DNA of 64,000 nt, from positions 6,679,221-6,743,220 of the forward strand of contig NZ_CP128361.1 in the NCBI RefSeq assembly GCF_030345075.1. Reading direction: 5' to 3'. The position numbers and the translations under genes are program-made. A model generated the notes under the pieces. That model did not search any database. It was not told the origin of the DNA and saw nothing but the letters and a program-made list of their open reading frames with translations. Below, in pieces: positions 26,776 to 36,137 of this stretch. Each line of letters begins with the position of its first letter. The stretch's first letter is position 1. Origin of the DNA: Solwaraspora sp. WMMA2065. GTDB lineage: Bacteria; Actinomycetota; Actinomycetes; Mycobacteriales; Micromonosporaceae.

Positions 26776-28260
26776 GTGACGTCGGCGACTTTGGTCAACG
26801 CTGCGGTGGTGCAACCGGAACCCACACCGGGAGCGCCCACCGCAGCGCTGCACGCGCGACAGCGTGCCTACATTCGGGCGATCGCAGCCCTTGACATCGG
26901 CGTGCTCTGCGCCGCCGTGCTGGCCGGCTACCTGGTGCGTTTCGGTGCAGAGGAAGCCACCGGAGCGGATCTACCGTACGTCCTGACGACCCCCTGCCTG
27001 ATGGTCGCGTGGCTGGCCTCGCTGAAGTTGCTGCGCTGCTACGACGACCGGGTGCTCGGCTACGGCGCCGACGAGTACCGGCGGGTGATCACCGCCAGCC
27101 TTCGGCTCGCCGGCACCGTGGCGATCATCGGCTACGTCGCCAACGTCGGGATCAGCCGGGGCTTCCTGGCGGTGGCCTTCGCGGTCGGCACGGTCGGTCT
27201 GGTCGCCGGACGGTTCGGTGCCCGCAAGTACCTGCACCGTCAGCGGGCCACCGGGACGGGGTGGTTCCGCAAGGTGCTGGTGGTCGGGGACACCCCGCAC
27301 GTGCTGGAGCTGGTGCACACCCTGCGGCGGGAGCCGTACGCGGGCTACCGGGTGGTCGGCGCCTGCATCCCGGACGCACTGCTGGCCCCGGTGCCGCAGC
27401 GGCTCGGTGACGTGCCGGTCGCCGGTTCGTTCCGCAACATCCCGGACGCCGCCGCCGCCACCGGCGCCGACACCGTCGCGGTCACCGCGTCGGGGGAGCT
27501 GACCGCCACCCGGCTGCGCCGGCTCGGCTGGCAACTGGAGGGCACCGGCATCGACCTGGTGCTGGCCCCGGCGCTGACCGACGTGGCCGGCCCGCGGATC
27601 CACACCCGGCCGGTCGCCGGGCTGCCGCTGATCCACGTCGAGGCACCCGAGTTCCGGGGCACCCGCAAGCTGGTCAAGGGCTTCGTCGACCGGTCGGTGT
27701 CGCTGCTGGCGGTGACCCTGCTGCTGCCGATCCTGACCCTGCTTGCCCTGGCGATCAAGATCGACAGCCGGGGCCCGGTCATCTTCAAGCAGGTCCGGGT
27801 CGGCCAGGGCGGGCGGGAGTTCCACGTCTACAAGTTCCGCACGATGGTGGTCGACGCCGACAAGCTGCTCGCCGAGCTGGCGGCCAAGAACGAAACCGAC
27901 GGGCTGATGTTCAAGATGCGCGACGACCCGCGTATCACCCGCGTCGGCAGGTTCCTGCGCAAGTACTCGCTCGACGAGCTGCCACAGCTGGCCAACGTAC
28001 TGTTCGGCCACATGAGCCTGGTCGGGCCGCGACCGCCGCTGCCGTCGGAGGTGGCCCGCTACGACGGCGACGTCGCCCGCCGGCTGCTGGTCAAGCCCGG
28101 AATGACCGGCCTGTGGCAGGTCAGCGGCCGGTCCGACCTGTCCTGGGAGGACGGCATCCGGCTCGACCTCTACTACGTGGAGAACTGGTCGCTGGCCAGC
28201 GATCTGACCATCCTGTGGAAGACCTTCGGCGCGGTCGTCAACGGCCGCGGCGCGTACTGA
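26776..28260 (+). CDS. Exopolysaccharide polyprenyl glycosylphosphotransferase (priming enzyme)
   Basis: A protein of 494 residues. Four to five N-terminal membrane segments and a central CoA-binding/NAD-like domain ([18 protein letters not shown]) precede a C-terminal bacterial sugar transferase domain: [48 protein letters not shown] and [11 protein letters not shown]. It transfers a hexose-1-phosphate from a nucleotide sugar to undecaprenyl phosphate, the first step of exopolysaccharide assembly. GTG 26776 has GGGGAGGG just upstream. It may prime the polymer built by the 6.2-13 kb cluster, but is 14 kb away, so this is inference. Confidence 0.92.
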   Translation: MTSATLVNAAVVQPEPTPGAPTAALHARQRAYIRAIAALDIGVLCAAVLAGYLVRFGAEEATGADLPYVLTTPCLMVAWLASLKLLRCYDDRVLGYGADEYRRVITASLRLAGTVAIIGYVANVGISRGFLAVAFAVGTVGLVAGRFGARKYLHRQRATGTGWFRKVLVVGDTPHVLELVHTLRREPYAGYRVVGACIPDALLAPVPQRLGDVPVAGSFRNIPDAAAATGADTVAVTASGELTATRLRRLGWQLEGTGIDLVLAPALTDVAGPRIHTRPVAGLPLIHVEAPEFRGTRKLVKGFVDRSVSLLAVTLLLPILTLLALAIKIDSRGPVIFKQVRVGQGGREFHVYKFRTMVVDADKLLAELAAKNETDGLMFKMRDDPRITRVGRFLRKYSLDELPQLANVLFGHMSLVGPRPPLPSEVARYDGDVARRLLVKPGMTGLWQVSGRSDLSWEDGIRLDLYYVENWSLASDLTILWKTFGAVVNGRGAY

Positions 28261-28275
28261 CCTGGGCTGCGGTAC

Positions 28276-29532
28276 CTACTCTCCTCGGCTACGGGCGGGC
28301 TCTGCTGGCCGTTGGCGTAAGCCAGCGGCCAGCCAGGGGGCCGGGTGGTCGCGTACCGCCCGGACCACCGCGCCGGCCGCGCCGGTCGCCGCCGCTTCGG
28401 CGCCGAGCAGCGAGGCCCGGACGGTCACCGGTGACCAGCCGACGGTCAGCACCCGTCGACCTATCTCCGCCTCGACGGCCGGCGACAGCCATGGGGCCAG
28501 CGGTGCGTAGATGCCACCGAGCACGATGGTCTGCACATCCAGCAGGTTGACCACCCCGGCGAGCACCACACCGAGCGCGGCGGCCGCCGCCGTCAACGCG
28601 CGGCGCACCTGTGGCTCGGAGCCTGCCGCCCGCTCGGCGACCTGGCGCAGCGCCTCGGTGGCGGTCAGCCCCTGCCCGGCCAGGCCGGCCGAGCGCAGGA
28701 TCGCCTCCTGACCGGCGTACTGCTCGAGACAGCCGCGTGCCCCGCAGCGGCAGCTCGGTCCGTCCGGCCGGACCGCGAGGTGGCCGAGCTCGCCGCTCCA
28801 CCCCCGGGTGCCCCGGAACAGGCGACCGTCCAGCACGATCCCGGCACCGATGCCGATCTCGCCGGAGACGTAGACGAAGTCGGCCGGCTCACCGTGGCGG
28901 GCGTGCAGCTCACCCAGGGCGGCGAGGTTGGCCTCGTTGTCCACGGTCAGCGGTACGCCGGCGAGCGGGCTGCCGGCGGCGGCCAGCACGGCCGGAGCGT
29001 CCACGTCGTGCCAGCCGAGGTTCGGCGCGAGCCGGACGAGCCCGTCCCGGGTCACCAGCCCGGGTACGGCCAGCGCGGCGCCGGCGAGCGGGAGATCGCG
29101 CGCCTGCGGCGCGGTGAGCACCTCGCCGGCCAGCGCGGCGAGCCGGGCCAGCACCAGCTCCGGCGGGTGTGGCCGTTGATCCGCCGGTAGCACCGCCCGA
29201 TGGCGTACCGTTCCGGACAGATCCACCAGGCAGGCGGCCAGGTAGTCGACGTTGATCTCCAGGCCGAGACCGGCGGGCCCGTCGGCGGCGAGCGTCAGGC
29301 CGGTGGCCGGTCGGCCGGCCCCGGTCCGGGGCACCGGTGCGACCTCGGTGAGCAGGCTTCCACCGATCAACTCGTCGACGAGGGCCGAGACGGTGGCCCG
29401 GGTCAGCCCGGTCGTCGCGGCGATCTCGGCGCGGGACGGTGGGCGAGTGGCGGCGGCGACCTGGCGGAGCACCAGGCCGAGGTGGTGCTCGCGCAGGCCA
29501 GCCTGGCGGAGCGGGGATTCTGGCGTGCGCAT
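28276..29532 (-). CDS. ROK-family transcriptional regulator (XylR-like)
   Basis: A protein of 418 residues. The N-terminal winged helix (PSRAEIAATTGLTRATVSALVDEL) is followed by a ROK sugar-kinase-like domain with DNEANLAALGE, GIGAGIVLDG and the zinc signature CRCGARGCLEQYAG. It is divergent from xylA with a 74-base gap, so it is most likely a xylose-responsive repressor of xylAB. Its 3' end faces the glycosylphosphotransferase with only 15 bases between the stops. Confidence 0.92.
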   Translation of the reverse strand: MRTPESPLRQAGLREHHLGLVLRQVAAATRPPSRAEIAATTGLTRATVSALVDELIGGSLLTEVAPVPRTGAGRPATGLTLAADGPAGLGLEINVDYLAACLVDLSGTVRHRAVLPADQRPHPPELVLARLAALAGEVLTAPQARDLPLAGAALAVPGLVTRDGLVRLAPNLGWHDVDAPAVLAAAGSPLAGVPLTVDNEANLAALGELHARHGEPADFVYVSGEIGIGAGIVLDGRLFRGTRGWSGELGHLAVRPDGPSCRCGARGCLEQYAGQEAILRSAGLAGQGLTATEALRQVAERAAGSEPQVRRALTAAAAALGVVLAGVVNLLDVQTIVLGGIYAPLAPWLSPAVEAEIGRRVLTVGWSPVTVRASLLGAEAAATGAAGAVVRAVRDHPAPWLAAGLRQRPAEPARSRGE

Positions 29533-29606
29533 GGCCTTGACAATGCCACACGTCGGGAAAATAATTCAATCACTAAACAAATCTGTCGTGTTACGCGGAG
29601 GTCACC
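29533..29606. promoter_or_regulatory. Divergent xyl regulator/xylA control region with AT-rich block
   Basis: The 74-base gap carries an unusually AT-rich stretch (about 29558-29585, AATAATTCAATCACTAAAC) and a CGGAGG ribosome site before xylA. The AT-rich block, with TTTAGTGATTGAATT on the other strand, is a likely ROK regulator target overlapping the xylA promoter, but it is not a clean palindrome. Confidence 0.5.
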
Positions 29607-30794
29607 ATGACAGTCCAGCCCACGCCGGCCGACAAATTCTCCTTCGGGCTCTGGACCGTTGGATGGCAGGCCCGCGATCAGTTCGGCGACGCCAGCCGGG
29701 GCCCGCTCGACGCCGTCGAGGCGGTGCACCAGCTCGCCGACCTCGGCGCGTACGGCATCACCTTCCACGACGACGACCTGATCCCGTTCGGCTCCGACCC
29801 GGCCAGCCGCGACCAGCACATCGCCCGGTTCCGCAAGGCACTGGAGGAGACCGGCCTGGTGGTGCCGATGGTCACCACCAACCTGTTCGGCCACCCGATC
29901 TTCAAGGACGGCGGCTTCACCAGCAACGACCGCTCCATCCGGCGGTTCGCGCTGCGCAAGGTGCTGCGCAACATCGACCTCGCCGCCGAGCTCGGCGCGA
30001 AGACCTTCGTCATGTGGGGCGGCCGGGAAGGCTCCGAGTACGACCACGCCAAGGACATCCGGGCCGCGCTCGACCGCTACCGCGAGGCCGTCGACCTGCT
30101 CGGCCAGTACGTCCTCGACCGCGGCTACGGCCTGCGCTTCGCCATCGAGCCCAAGCCCAACGAGCCGCGCGGCGACATCCTGCTGCCCACCGTCGGCCAC
30201 GCCCTGGCGTTCATCTCCAGCCTGGCCCACCCGGAGCTGGTCGGCCTCAACCCCGAGGTCGGCCACGAGCAGATGGCCGGGCTCAACTTCACCCACGGCA
30301 TCGCCCAGGCCCTGTGGCACGGCAAACTGTTCCACATCGACCTCAACGGCCAGCGCGGCGTCAAGTTCGACCAGGACCTCGTCTTCGGCCACGGCGACCT
30401 GCTCAACGCGTTCTCCCTGGTCGACCTGCTGGAAAACGGCGGCCCCGACGGCGGTCCCGCCTACGACGGCCCCCGGCACTTCGACTACAAGCCCTCGCGC
30501 ACCGAGGACTACACCGGCGTGTGGGCGTCGGCCGCCGCCAACATGCGGACGTACCTGCTGCTCAAGGAGCGGGCCGCCGCGTTCCGGGCCGACCCCGAGG
30601 TGCAGGAGGCTCTGGCCGCCAGCAAGGTTCCGGACCTGGCCGTACCCACCCTCAACCCGGGCGAGACTTACACCGACCTGCTCGCCGACCGGGCCAGCTT
30701 CGAGGACTTCGACCCGGAGGCCGTCGCCGAGCAGGGCTTCCACTTCGTCCGCCTCAACCAGCTCGCCGTCGAGCACCTGCTCGCCGCCCGCTGA
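29607..30794 (+). CDS. xylA: Xylose isomerase
   Basis: A protein of 395 residues that converts D-xylose to D-xylulose (and glucose to fructose). The catalytic histidine is in [11 protein letters not shown], at residue 54 as in the Streptomyces enzyme. Metal-binding segments [22 protein letters not shown] and LFHIDLNGQ are present. Length and motifs match the shorter actinobacterial (class I) type. It is followed by xylB after 51 bases and should be repressed by the divergent ROK regulator. Confidence 0.97.
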   Translation: MTVQPTPADKFSFGLWTVGWQARDQFGDASRGPLDAVEAVHQLADLGAYGITFHDDDLIPFGSDPASRDQHIARFRKALEETGLVVPMVTTNLFGHPIFKDGGFTSNDRSIRRFALRKVLRNIDLAAELGAKTFVMWGGREGSEYDHAKDIRAALDRYREAVDLLGQYVLDRGYGLRFAIEPKPNEPRGDILLPTVGHALAFISSLAHPELVGLNPEVGHEQMAGLNFTHGIAQALWHGKLFHIDLNGQRGVKFDQDLVFGHGDLLNAFSLVDLLENGGPDGGPAYDGPRHFDYKPSRTEDYTGVWASAAANMRTYLLLKERAAAFRADPEVQEALAASKVPDLAVPTLNPGETYTDLLADRASFEDFDPEAVAEQGFHFVRLNQLAVEHLLAAR

Positions 30795-30845
30795 CCCCGT
30801 ACCGTTCAGCGCGAACCCGCCCGACCCCCGCATGGAGGCCCAGCC

Positions 30846-32264
30846 GTGACCCTCGTCGCCGGCGTCGACTCGTCGACCCAGTCGTGCAAGGTGGTGATCC
30901 GCGACGCGGACACCGGAAAGCTGGTCCGTGAGGGCCGGGCGGCGCACCCGGACGGCACCGAGGTGCACCCGGACGCCTGGTGGACGGCGCTGCAACAGGC
31001 CGTCGACTCCGCCGGCGGGCTGGACGACGTGGCCGCCGCCGCCGTCGCCGGCCAACAGCACGGCATGGTCTGCCTGGACGAGGCCGGCCAGGTGGTCCGG
31101 CCGGCCCTGCTGTGGAACGACACCCGCTCGGCCGGTGCCGCCGCCGAACTGATCGACGAGTTCGGCGGCGGCACCGCCGGCCGGCAGGCCTGGGCGGACG
31201 CGGTCGGCCTGGTGCCGGTGGCCAGCTTCACCATCACCAAACTGCGCTGGCTGGCCCGCACCGAGCCGGCATCGGCCGACCGTACGGCTGCGGTCTGCCT
31301 GCCGCACGACTGGCTGACCTGGCGGCTGGCCGGCTCCGGCGACCTGGCCGCGCTGCGGACCGACCGCAGCGACGCCAGCGGCACCGGCTACTGGTCGGCG
31401 GCGACCGGCCAGTACCGCCCCGACCTGCTCGAACACGCCTTCGGCCGGACGCCGCTGGTGCCGACGGTGCTCGGCCCCACCGACCCGGCCGGCGCGCTGC
31501 GCTCCGGCGTACCGCTCGGGCCGGGGGCCGGTGACAACGCCGCCGCCGCGCTCGGCGTCGGTGCCCGCCCCGGCGACGTCATCGTCTCGATCGGCACCTC
31601 CGGCACCGTGTTCAGCGTCGCCGACACCCCGGCCGCCGACCCCAGCGGCACCGTCGCCGGTTTCGCCGACACCACCGGCCGGTTCCTGCCGCTGGTCGCC
31701 ACCCTCAACGCCGCCCGGGTGCTCGACGCCGCCGCGAAACTGCTCGGCGTCGACCACGAGCGGCTCGCCGAGCTGGCGCTGAGCGCGCCGGCCGGCGCGG
31801 ACGGGCTGGTGCTGGTGCCGTACCTCGAAGGGGAACGCACCCCGGACCGGCCGACGGCCACCGGCTCGCTGCACGGGCTCACCCTGGCCACCAGCACCCC
31901 CGCGCATCTGGCGCGGGCCGCCGTCGAGGGCATGCTCTGCGCGCTCGCCGACGGCCTGGACGCCCTGGTCGCGCAGGGCGCGGCCGTCAACCGGGTCATC
32001 CTGGTCGGCGGCGGGGCGCGCTCTGCGGCGGTACGCCGGATCGCGCCCGAGGTGTTCGGCTGCCCGGTGCTGGTGCCGCCGCCGGGGGAGTACGTCGCCG
32101 ACGGTGCCGCCCGGCAGGCCGCCTGGCTGGCGCTGGGCACCCCGGACGCGCCCGACTGGACCCCGGCCGACACCGAGGAGTACGCAGCCGACGCGGTGCC
32201 CTCCGTCCGCGCCCGGTACGCCGACGCCCGCGACCACGTCCTGAACCGGGTCACCGCCGGCTGA
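30846..32264 (+). CDS. xylB: Xylulokinase
   Basis: A protein of 472 residues of the FGGY kinase family, which phosphorylates D-xylulose to xylulose 5-phosphate for the pentose phosphate pathway. Visible motifs are the phosphate loop [25 protein letters not shown], the catalytic Asp region [19 protein letters not shown]-like SIGTSGTVF and the adenosine loop [17 protein letters not shown]-like site (ATGGAGG) precedes the GTG start. It is co-transcribed with xylA. Confidence 0.96.
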   Translation: MTLVAGVDSSTQSCKVVIRDADTGKLVREGRAAHPDGTEVHPDAWWTALQQAVDSAGGLDDVAAAAVAGQQHGMVCLDEAGQVVRPALLWNDTRSAGAAAELIDEFGGGTAGRQAWADAVGLVPVASFTITKLRWLARTEPASADRTAAVCLPHDWLTWRLAGSGDLAALRTDRSDASGTGYWSAATGQYRPDLLEHAFGRTPLVPTVLGPTDPAGALRSGVPLGPGAGDNAAAALGVGARPGDVIVSIGTSGTVFSVADTPAADPSGTVAGFADTTGRFLPLVATLNAARVLDAAAKLLGVDHERLAELALSAPAGADGLVLVPYLEGERTPDRPTATGSLHGLTLATSTPAHLARAAVEGMLCALADGLDALVAQGAAVNRVILVGGGARSAAVRRIAPEVFGCPVLVPPPGEYVADGAARQAAWLALGTPDAPDWTPADTEEYAADAVPSVRARYADARDHVLNRVTAG

Positions 32265-32425
32265 TCTCGCGGCGGAGCCCTCTCCCTGGCATCGCAGGTG
32301 CGGACCCCGAGGCGCAGCTTCCCGGGTCTCCCGTCCGAGACACCCGGTCGGGGGTTGCCGGCCCCCCTCGGGGTTCCAAAGACCGGTGGGATGTGCTGCG
32401 CCCCGGGGCGTTCAGGGGACGCTGT

Positions 32426-32690
32426 CCGTCAATTTCCATCCTGGACTGCCACCCCCGGCCGACGGAAGATGGATGACCACCCGGAGTGACTCGGTGGTGA
32501 CGCGGAAGGGCTGTGGGTGGGGTCGGGAGTGCCGGTGGCCGGCGCGTGGCGTCCGGTGTTGAATTGAGGGGCGCGAAGGTCTATGAGCGGCAGCAGGTTT
32601 CTGGTAAAGGAACTCCGGCGGTTACGCAAAGCGGCGGCGCTCAGCCAGGCGGCGTGGGGCCTGTGCTGCCGTCGTCGGCACCCCGCCGCT
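32426..32690 (+). pseudogene. Truncated duplicate of Scr1-type HTH regulator with its promoter element
   Basis: From 32426 the sequence CCGTCAATTTCCATCCTGG... closely matches that at 33432, and ATG 32583 lies 157 bases downstream, almost exactly as in the intact gene (156 bases, ATG 33588). The short frame MSGSRFLVKELRRLRKAAAL parallels MSASEYLVEDLRRVREMLGL, then SQAAWG parallels TQESWG. After about 26 codons the similarity ends near 32660, close to the terminator at 32693. This is a remnant of a duplicated regulator; the rest of the HTH and the DUF5753 domain are gone. Confidence 0.75.
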
Positions 32691-32692
32691 GA

Positions 32693-32740
32693 CCCGTCGG
32701 TCGGCCCGCCCGGGGAGATTTCGGCGGGCCGACCGACGGG
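32693..32740 (-). terminator. Hairpin terminator of the 33398-32744 gene pair
   Basis: A perfect 18-bp stem (32693-32710 with 32723-32740) and 12-base loop, starting 3 bases after the stop of the minus-strand gene at 32744. Confidence 0.8.
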
Positions 32741-32743
32741 CGT

Positions 32744-33019
32744 TCAGCAGGGACCGGGCGGTAGCCTCCGGTCCGCCTTGATCACAACGCCCGGCCGGCC
32801 GAGCACGTCCTTGAACGCCTGGACCCCGACCGCCTTGCCGTCGCGGTCAGGTTCCTCGTCGTTGATTTCCCTGCCGTAGAGCAGCACCCACGAGCGCCAC
32901 TCGGGGGAGGGCCAGACCTCCTGGACCCGGAGCCGGACCGGGCGCTTGCCGTCCACGTGGTCGCACTGCCGCAGCGCCACCAGATCCCCGGGGCACACCA
33001 GAGCTTCATCGTCAGGCAT
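32744..33019 (-). CDS. Small conserved-looking protein, unknown
   Basis: A protein of 91 residues (opening MPDDEALVCPGDLVAL, then VDGKRPVRLRVQEVWPSPEW and WVLLYGREI). It looks like a compact beta-rich domain: a start like an SH3/OB-type barrel with VxLR and WVxLYG strands. No membrane segment or catalytic motif. The start overlaps the stop of the gene at 33012 by 8 bases, so the two are coupled. A strong hairpin follows. They sit opposite an Scr1-type HTH/DUF397 pair, which suggests one functional locus. Confidence 0.7.
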   Translation of the reverse strand: MPDDEALVCPGDLVALRQCDHVDGKRPVRLRVQEVWPSPEWRSWVLLYGREINDEEPDRDGKAVGVQAFKDVLGRPGVVIKADRRLPPGPC

Positions 33020-33398
33020 CCTCCGACGCTCCGTACGATTCGGCGGACTCGTCCTGGTCGTCGTGCGGGTAGCCGGCGGTCATCAGCCCGGAGAGATGGA
33101 GCACGGCTCGGATCCGCCGGGCGCTACTGGGGTCCCACCGATCCAGGATGGCGATCGCCCGCAGGAACGGCCGGCAGGGTCCAGGCACGCCGCCGCACCG
33201 GTGGCACTCGCCGGTGGTCGGGTTCGGGATGTGGGTGCGGGCGGTCGAGTTCGCGTCGTGGACCGCCCGGGACATCTCGGGCGACCGGATGAGTCGGTCC
33301 GGCGGGTCGGGAATGGATGCTGCCGAATGGTCCGCAGATCTGAACGAGATGTATCGGGCGAGGCGGGGAGTCCCGCCGATGCCGTCGTTCCTGGGCAC
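33012..33398 (-). CDS. Small protein with Cys motif, unknown
   Basis: About 128 residues at most. A motif resembling a zinc knuckle, TTGECHRCGGVPGPCRPF, is followed by a helical segment (RAIAILDRWDPSSARRIRAVL) and an acidic tail. I recall similar CxxC...PC proteins with HTH/DUF397 genes in Micromonosporaceae. The start may be internal: MSRAVHDANSTARTH begins near 33277. It is divergent from the HTH regulator at 33588 and coupled to the gene at 32744. Function unknown. Confidence 0.62.
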   Translation of the reverse strand: MPRNDGIGGTPRLARYISFRSADHSAASIPDPPDRLIRSPEMSRAVHDANSTARTHIPNPTTGECHRCGGVPGPCRPFLRAIAILDRWDPSSARRIRAVLHLSGLMTAGYPHDDQDESAESYGASEDA

Positions 33399-33431
33399 TG
33401 TTCCCCCTCCGGGTGGAGACGATCGGGGTAT

Positions 33432-33497
33432 CCGTCAATTTCCACCCTGGACTGCCAGCCCCACTCGGCGGAAGATGAATGGCGACCGAGGGTGACC
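33432..33497. promoter_or_regulatory. Promoter-proximal element duplicated upstream of both HTH copies
   Basis: About 65 bases beginning CCGTCAATTTCCACCCTGG are closely repeated at 32426-32492 (about 80-85% identical by eye). In each case the element lies the same distance (156 or 157 bases) before an HTH start codon. Conservation of sequence and spacing suggests a promoter or autoregulatory site rather than coding sequence. Confidence 0.6.
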
Positions 33498-33587
33498 AGG
33501 TGGCCATGGCGCTCCGACGGGTGGCTCCAGCAATCGTCCGGCACCGGTCAGTGGTGCGCCGTGATGAATTGGGGGACGTGAAAGGCT

Positions 33588-34373
33588 ATGTCTGCGAGCG
33601 AGTATCTGGTAGAGGACCTTCGTCGCGTCCGAGAGATGCTGGGGCTCACCCAGGAGTCCTGGGGTGAGCGCCTGCACTTCTCGGCGTCGCACGTCGGGGC
33701 GGTGGAGCGCGGCGAGCGGCCGGCGCTCCCGGACTACCTAGGTGCGGTGGACCGGGTGTACGGCACCGCGTTCATGAAGTTCTATCGGGAGTTCATCCGT
33801 GGCGAGTGGACCCCGGTGTGGTACCGCCCGTTCGTCGAGTACGAGGGCCGCGCGAAACTGCTGCGGATCTTCCAACCGATGGTGATGCCCGGCCTGCTGC
33901 AGACCGAGGCGTACGCGCGGGCTCTGTTGCAGGCGCTCAACACCAAGCCGGAGGAGCTTGAGCCGACCCTGGCCGCCCGACTGGACCGGCAGGAAATCGT
34001 CACCCGGGCCACCAACGCCTGCCGGCTGGTGGTGGTGCTCGACGAAATCGTGTTGCGCAGATCCGTGGGCGGGTCGGAGGTGATGCGCGACCAGTTGAAG
34101 GCGATCGCCGACGCCAACCAGCGGCAGAACGTGCAGGTGCACATCGTGCCGTTCGCCACCGGTGGCTATCCCGGGGTGCTCGGGCCGATGGTGCTGGCGA
34201 CCGTGGACGGCCGGACGGTCGGCTTCCTCGAAGGCCACCTGGAAGGGCGGTTGATCGAAGCCACGGATGCCACCGAGGCGCTGGAAGAGGACTGGGAGAC
34301 GATCCGGGGGTACGCTCTGCCCGGCCAGCAGTCCCACGAGATGATCATGGAGGCGATCGAGACATGGAGCTGA
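33588..34373 (+). CDS. Scr1-type XRE-family regulator (HTH + DUF5753)
   Basis: A protein of 261 residues. An N-terminal helix-turn-helix (LTQESWGERLHFSASHVGAVERGER) precedes a DUF5753 domain with FQPMVMPGLLQTEAYARALL, LRRSVGGSEVMRDQL, VHIVPFATGGYPG and ATVDGRTVGFLEG. Such regulators are usually paired with a small DUF397 protein, as here: the DUF397 start overlaps its stop by 10 bases. Pairs of this kind are thought to be antitoxin-like or developmental switches in actinomycetes. It is probably autoregulated through the element at 33432. Confidence 0.9.
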   Translation: MSASEYLVEDLRRVREMLGLTQESWGERLHFSASHVGAVERGERPALPDYLGAVDRVYGTAFMKFYREFIRGEWTPVWYRPFVEYEGRAKLLRIFQPMVMPGLLQTEAYARALLQALNTKPEELEPTLAARLDRQEIVTRATNACRLVVVLDEIVLRRSVGGSEVMRDQLKAIADANQRQNVQVHIVPFATGGYPGVLGPMVLATVDGRTVGFLEGHLEGRLIEATDATEALEEDWETIRGYALPGQQSHEMIMEAIETWS

Positions 34374-34549
34374 CCGAGGCGCGTTGGCGCAAGAGCACCA
34401 GGTCCGACTCGGCGAACTGTGTCGAGGTGGCCGACAACCTGCCGGGCCGCGTCTACGTCCGGGACACCAAGAACCGTGACGGCGGCTCGTTGGCGTTCGC
34501 CCCGTCGTCGTGGTCGAGCTTCGTCGAGCTGGCCAAGGCGTACGCCTGA
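34364..34549 (+). CDS. DUF397 protein, partner of HTH regulator
   Basis: A protein of 61 residues matching DUF397: ARWRKSTRSDSANCVEVAD, then VYVRDTKNRDGG and a FAPSSWSSFVELAK C-terminus. It overlaps the HTH gene by 10 bases (translational coupling). DUF397 proteins are proposed partners or toxin-like effectors of Scr1-type regulators; no catalytic site is recognised. A hairpin follows the stop. Confidence 0.92.
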   Translation: MELTEARWRKSTRSDSANCVEVADNLPGRVYVRDTKNRDGGSLAFAPSSWSSFVELAKAYA

Positions 34550-34586
34550 GCCCGCGACGAACCGCTTTCCGTAGCCGGAGCACACA

Positions 34587-34628
34587 GAGCCCCAGGACCC
34601 CGCCCCAGTCGCCACGGTCCCGGGGCTC
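34587..34628 (+). terminator. Hairpin terminator after DUF397 gene
   Basis: A 13-bp stem with one mismatch (34587-34599 with 34616-34628) and 16-base loop, 37 bases after the DUF397 stop. Confidence 0.65.
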
Positions 34629-34637
34629 CTCCGCGTT

Positions 34638-34700
34638 CGTCGAGGTGAGGCTGACGCACGTTAAAACACGAAAATAGCGTGCGTCAGCCTCACCTCGACG
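34638..34700. repeat. 23-bp perfect inverted repeat with AT-rich loop
   Basis: CGTCGAGGTGAGGCTGACGC... (34638-34660) is perfectly inverted at 34678-34700 around a 17-base AT-rich loop. It lies between the converging DUF397 and TetR genes, so it probably acts as a bidirectional terminator. Perfect arms and an AT-rich centre would also fit a small mobile or dispersed palindrome. Confidence 0.75.
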
Positions 34701-34709
34701 ACGTCAATC

Positions 34710-35303
34710 TCAGCCGGCCGGGTCGCGCAGGATCGCCGCGAACGTGTCGCGGATCAGCTGGTCCGTCGGGGCGTCCAGGCCGAGTTTCGTCAGGCCACCG
34801 GTGAGACGCAGGGTGGTCAGGCCGTGGACGGTGCACCAGATGGTGCGGGCCAGCGTGGTGGCGGACTGACCGGCGGGCAGGAAACCCGCCTCCTGCGCCT
34901 CGGCCACCGCCCCCACCAGAGGGGCGAAGGTGTCGGGCCGCACCTCGGCCCACGACCAGTACCGGAACATCATGCCGAAGATCGCGCTGTTCTCCTCGGC
35001 GAAGCGCAGGTACGCGGCGACCAGGCGGATGATCCGGTCGGCGGGGTCGGTTGCCTGCGCGGCGGCGGCGCGCTGAGCGGCACCGAATGCGTCGTACCCC
35101 TCGTCACGCAGCGCGGACAGCAGCGCCTCGCGGTCGGTGAAATGCCGGTACGGCGCTGCGGAGCTGACGCCGACCCGCCGGGCCAGCTCGTTGAGGCTGA
35201 AGGCCTCCGCGCCGCGTTCGGCCAGCAACTCCCGGGCACCGGCGAGCAGCGCATCGCGTAGCGCTCCGTGGTGGTACGTCCGGCGAGTGGCCCCAGCTGC
35301 CAT
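34710..35303 (-). CDS. TetR-family regulator
   Basis: A protein of 197 residues. The N-terminal HTH (FSLNELARRVGVSSAAPYRHFTDREALLSAL) is typical, with a C-terminal helical ligand domain (FAEENSAIFGMMFRYW, WCTVHGLTTLRLTGGL). It is divergent from the DUF2306 membrane protein and most likely represses it and itself. Confidence 0.92.
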   Translation of the reverse strand: MAAGATRRTYHHGALRDALLAGARELLAERGAEAFSLNELARRVGVSSAAPYRHFTDREALLSALRDEGYDAFGAAQRAAAAQATDPADRIIRLVAAYLRFAEENSAIFGMMFRYWSWAEVRPDTFAPLVGAVAEAQEAGFLPAGQSATTLARTIWCTVHGLTTLRLTGGLTKLGLDAPTDQLIRDTFAAILRDPAG

Positions 35304-35384
35304 GTTGACGACATTAACATCAGGCCGTATGTTGACGTCACTTACATTGTGAATGGCACTTACATACTTGCCAAGGGGGCGGTC
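35304..35384. promoter_or_regulatory. Divergent TetR / DUF2306 control region
   Basis: The gap is AT-rich for this genome and contains TTGACG boxes and repeated half-sites: ATGTT(9)AACAT at 35302-35320, then a second ATGTTGACGTCA and two TTACAT boxes. These are plausible operator half-sites of the adjacent TetR regulator; no exact promoter can be fixed. Confidence 0.45.
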
Positions 35385-36137
35385 ATGAGCGACACGGCAG
35401 TGGTGGCGTCACCACCGGTGCGAACGACCAGCAGAAGACCGGTGCGGCGGTCCCGCACCGGCTGGACGGCGGTGCTGCTCACCTCGCTCGCGATCGGCGG
35501 ATTCTCGCTGTACACCTACGCCAGCGCCGACCTGCGCGCCCTCGCCGACGACGGTGCCGGGCTGGCCCGCACCTACGTGGACGCGCCGCTGCCGGTCCGG
35601 TGGGCCTTCTACGTCCACGTCGCCCTCGGGTCGCTCGCGCTGCTGCTCGGGCCGTGGCAGTTCTCCCAGCGGCTGCGCCGCCGCTGGCCGGTGGCTCACC
35701 GCTCGGTCGGCGTGGCGTACCTGCTCACCGTCGGCGTCGCGGCGGTGAGCGCGCTGGTGATGCTGCCGTTCAACCAGGCCCGGATGGTCGGCTTCTTCGG
35801 CTTCGGCGCAGTCGCGCTGCTGTGGGCGTACACGGCGTGGCGCGGCTTCGACACCGCACGGCGGCGGGACCTGCGTCAGCATCAGGCCTGGATGATCCGC
35901 AACTACGCGTTGACGTTCGCCGCTGTCACGCTGCGCTCGTGGGTTGGCGTCCTCATCGTCGTACAGTTGCCGTTCGCCGGACCGGACGCGGACCCGGACC
36001 TGCTGTTCGAGACCGCCTACGCCGCCGTGCCGTTCCTGTCCTGGTTGCCCAACGTGATCGTCGCCGAGTGGCTGATCCGCCGACGCGGGCTGCCCTCGTA
36101 CCGCCTCGTCGACCTGAAGCCCGTGGATCAGGGCTGA
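35385..36137 (+). CDS. DUF2306-type polytopic membrane protein
   Basis: About 250 residues with seven or so hydrophobic segments. The DUF2306 pattern is visible (FYVHVALGSLALLLGPWQFS, HRSVGVAYLLTVGVA, RQHQAWMIRNYALTFAAVTLR). Conserved histidines in membrane helices suggest haem or quinone binding, but this is not shown. The ATG at 35385 follows AAGGGGGCGG. It overlaps the MFS gene tail-to-tail by 10 bases and is controlled in all likelihood by the divergent TetR. Confidence 0.82.
   Translation: MSDTAVVASPPVRTTSRRPVRRSRTGWTAVLLTSLAIGGFSLYTYASADLRALADDGAGLARTYVDAPLPVRWAFYVHVALGSLALLLGPWQFSQRLRRRWPVAHRSVGVAYLLTVGVAAVSALVMLPFNQARMVGFFGFGAVALLWAYTAWRGFDTARRRDLRQHQAWMIRNYALTFAAVTLRSWVGVLIVVQLPFAGPDADPDLLFETAYAAVPFLSWLPNVIVAEWLIRRRGLPSYRLVDLKPVDQG

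Noticed and set aside
29403..32237. 944-codon open frame opposite xylAB
   Set aside because: Fully antisense to two well-supported enzymes, with low-complexity Gly/Val/Ala translation.
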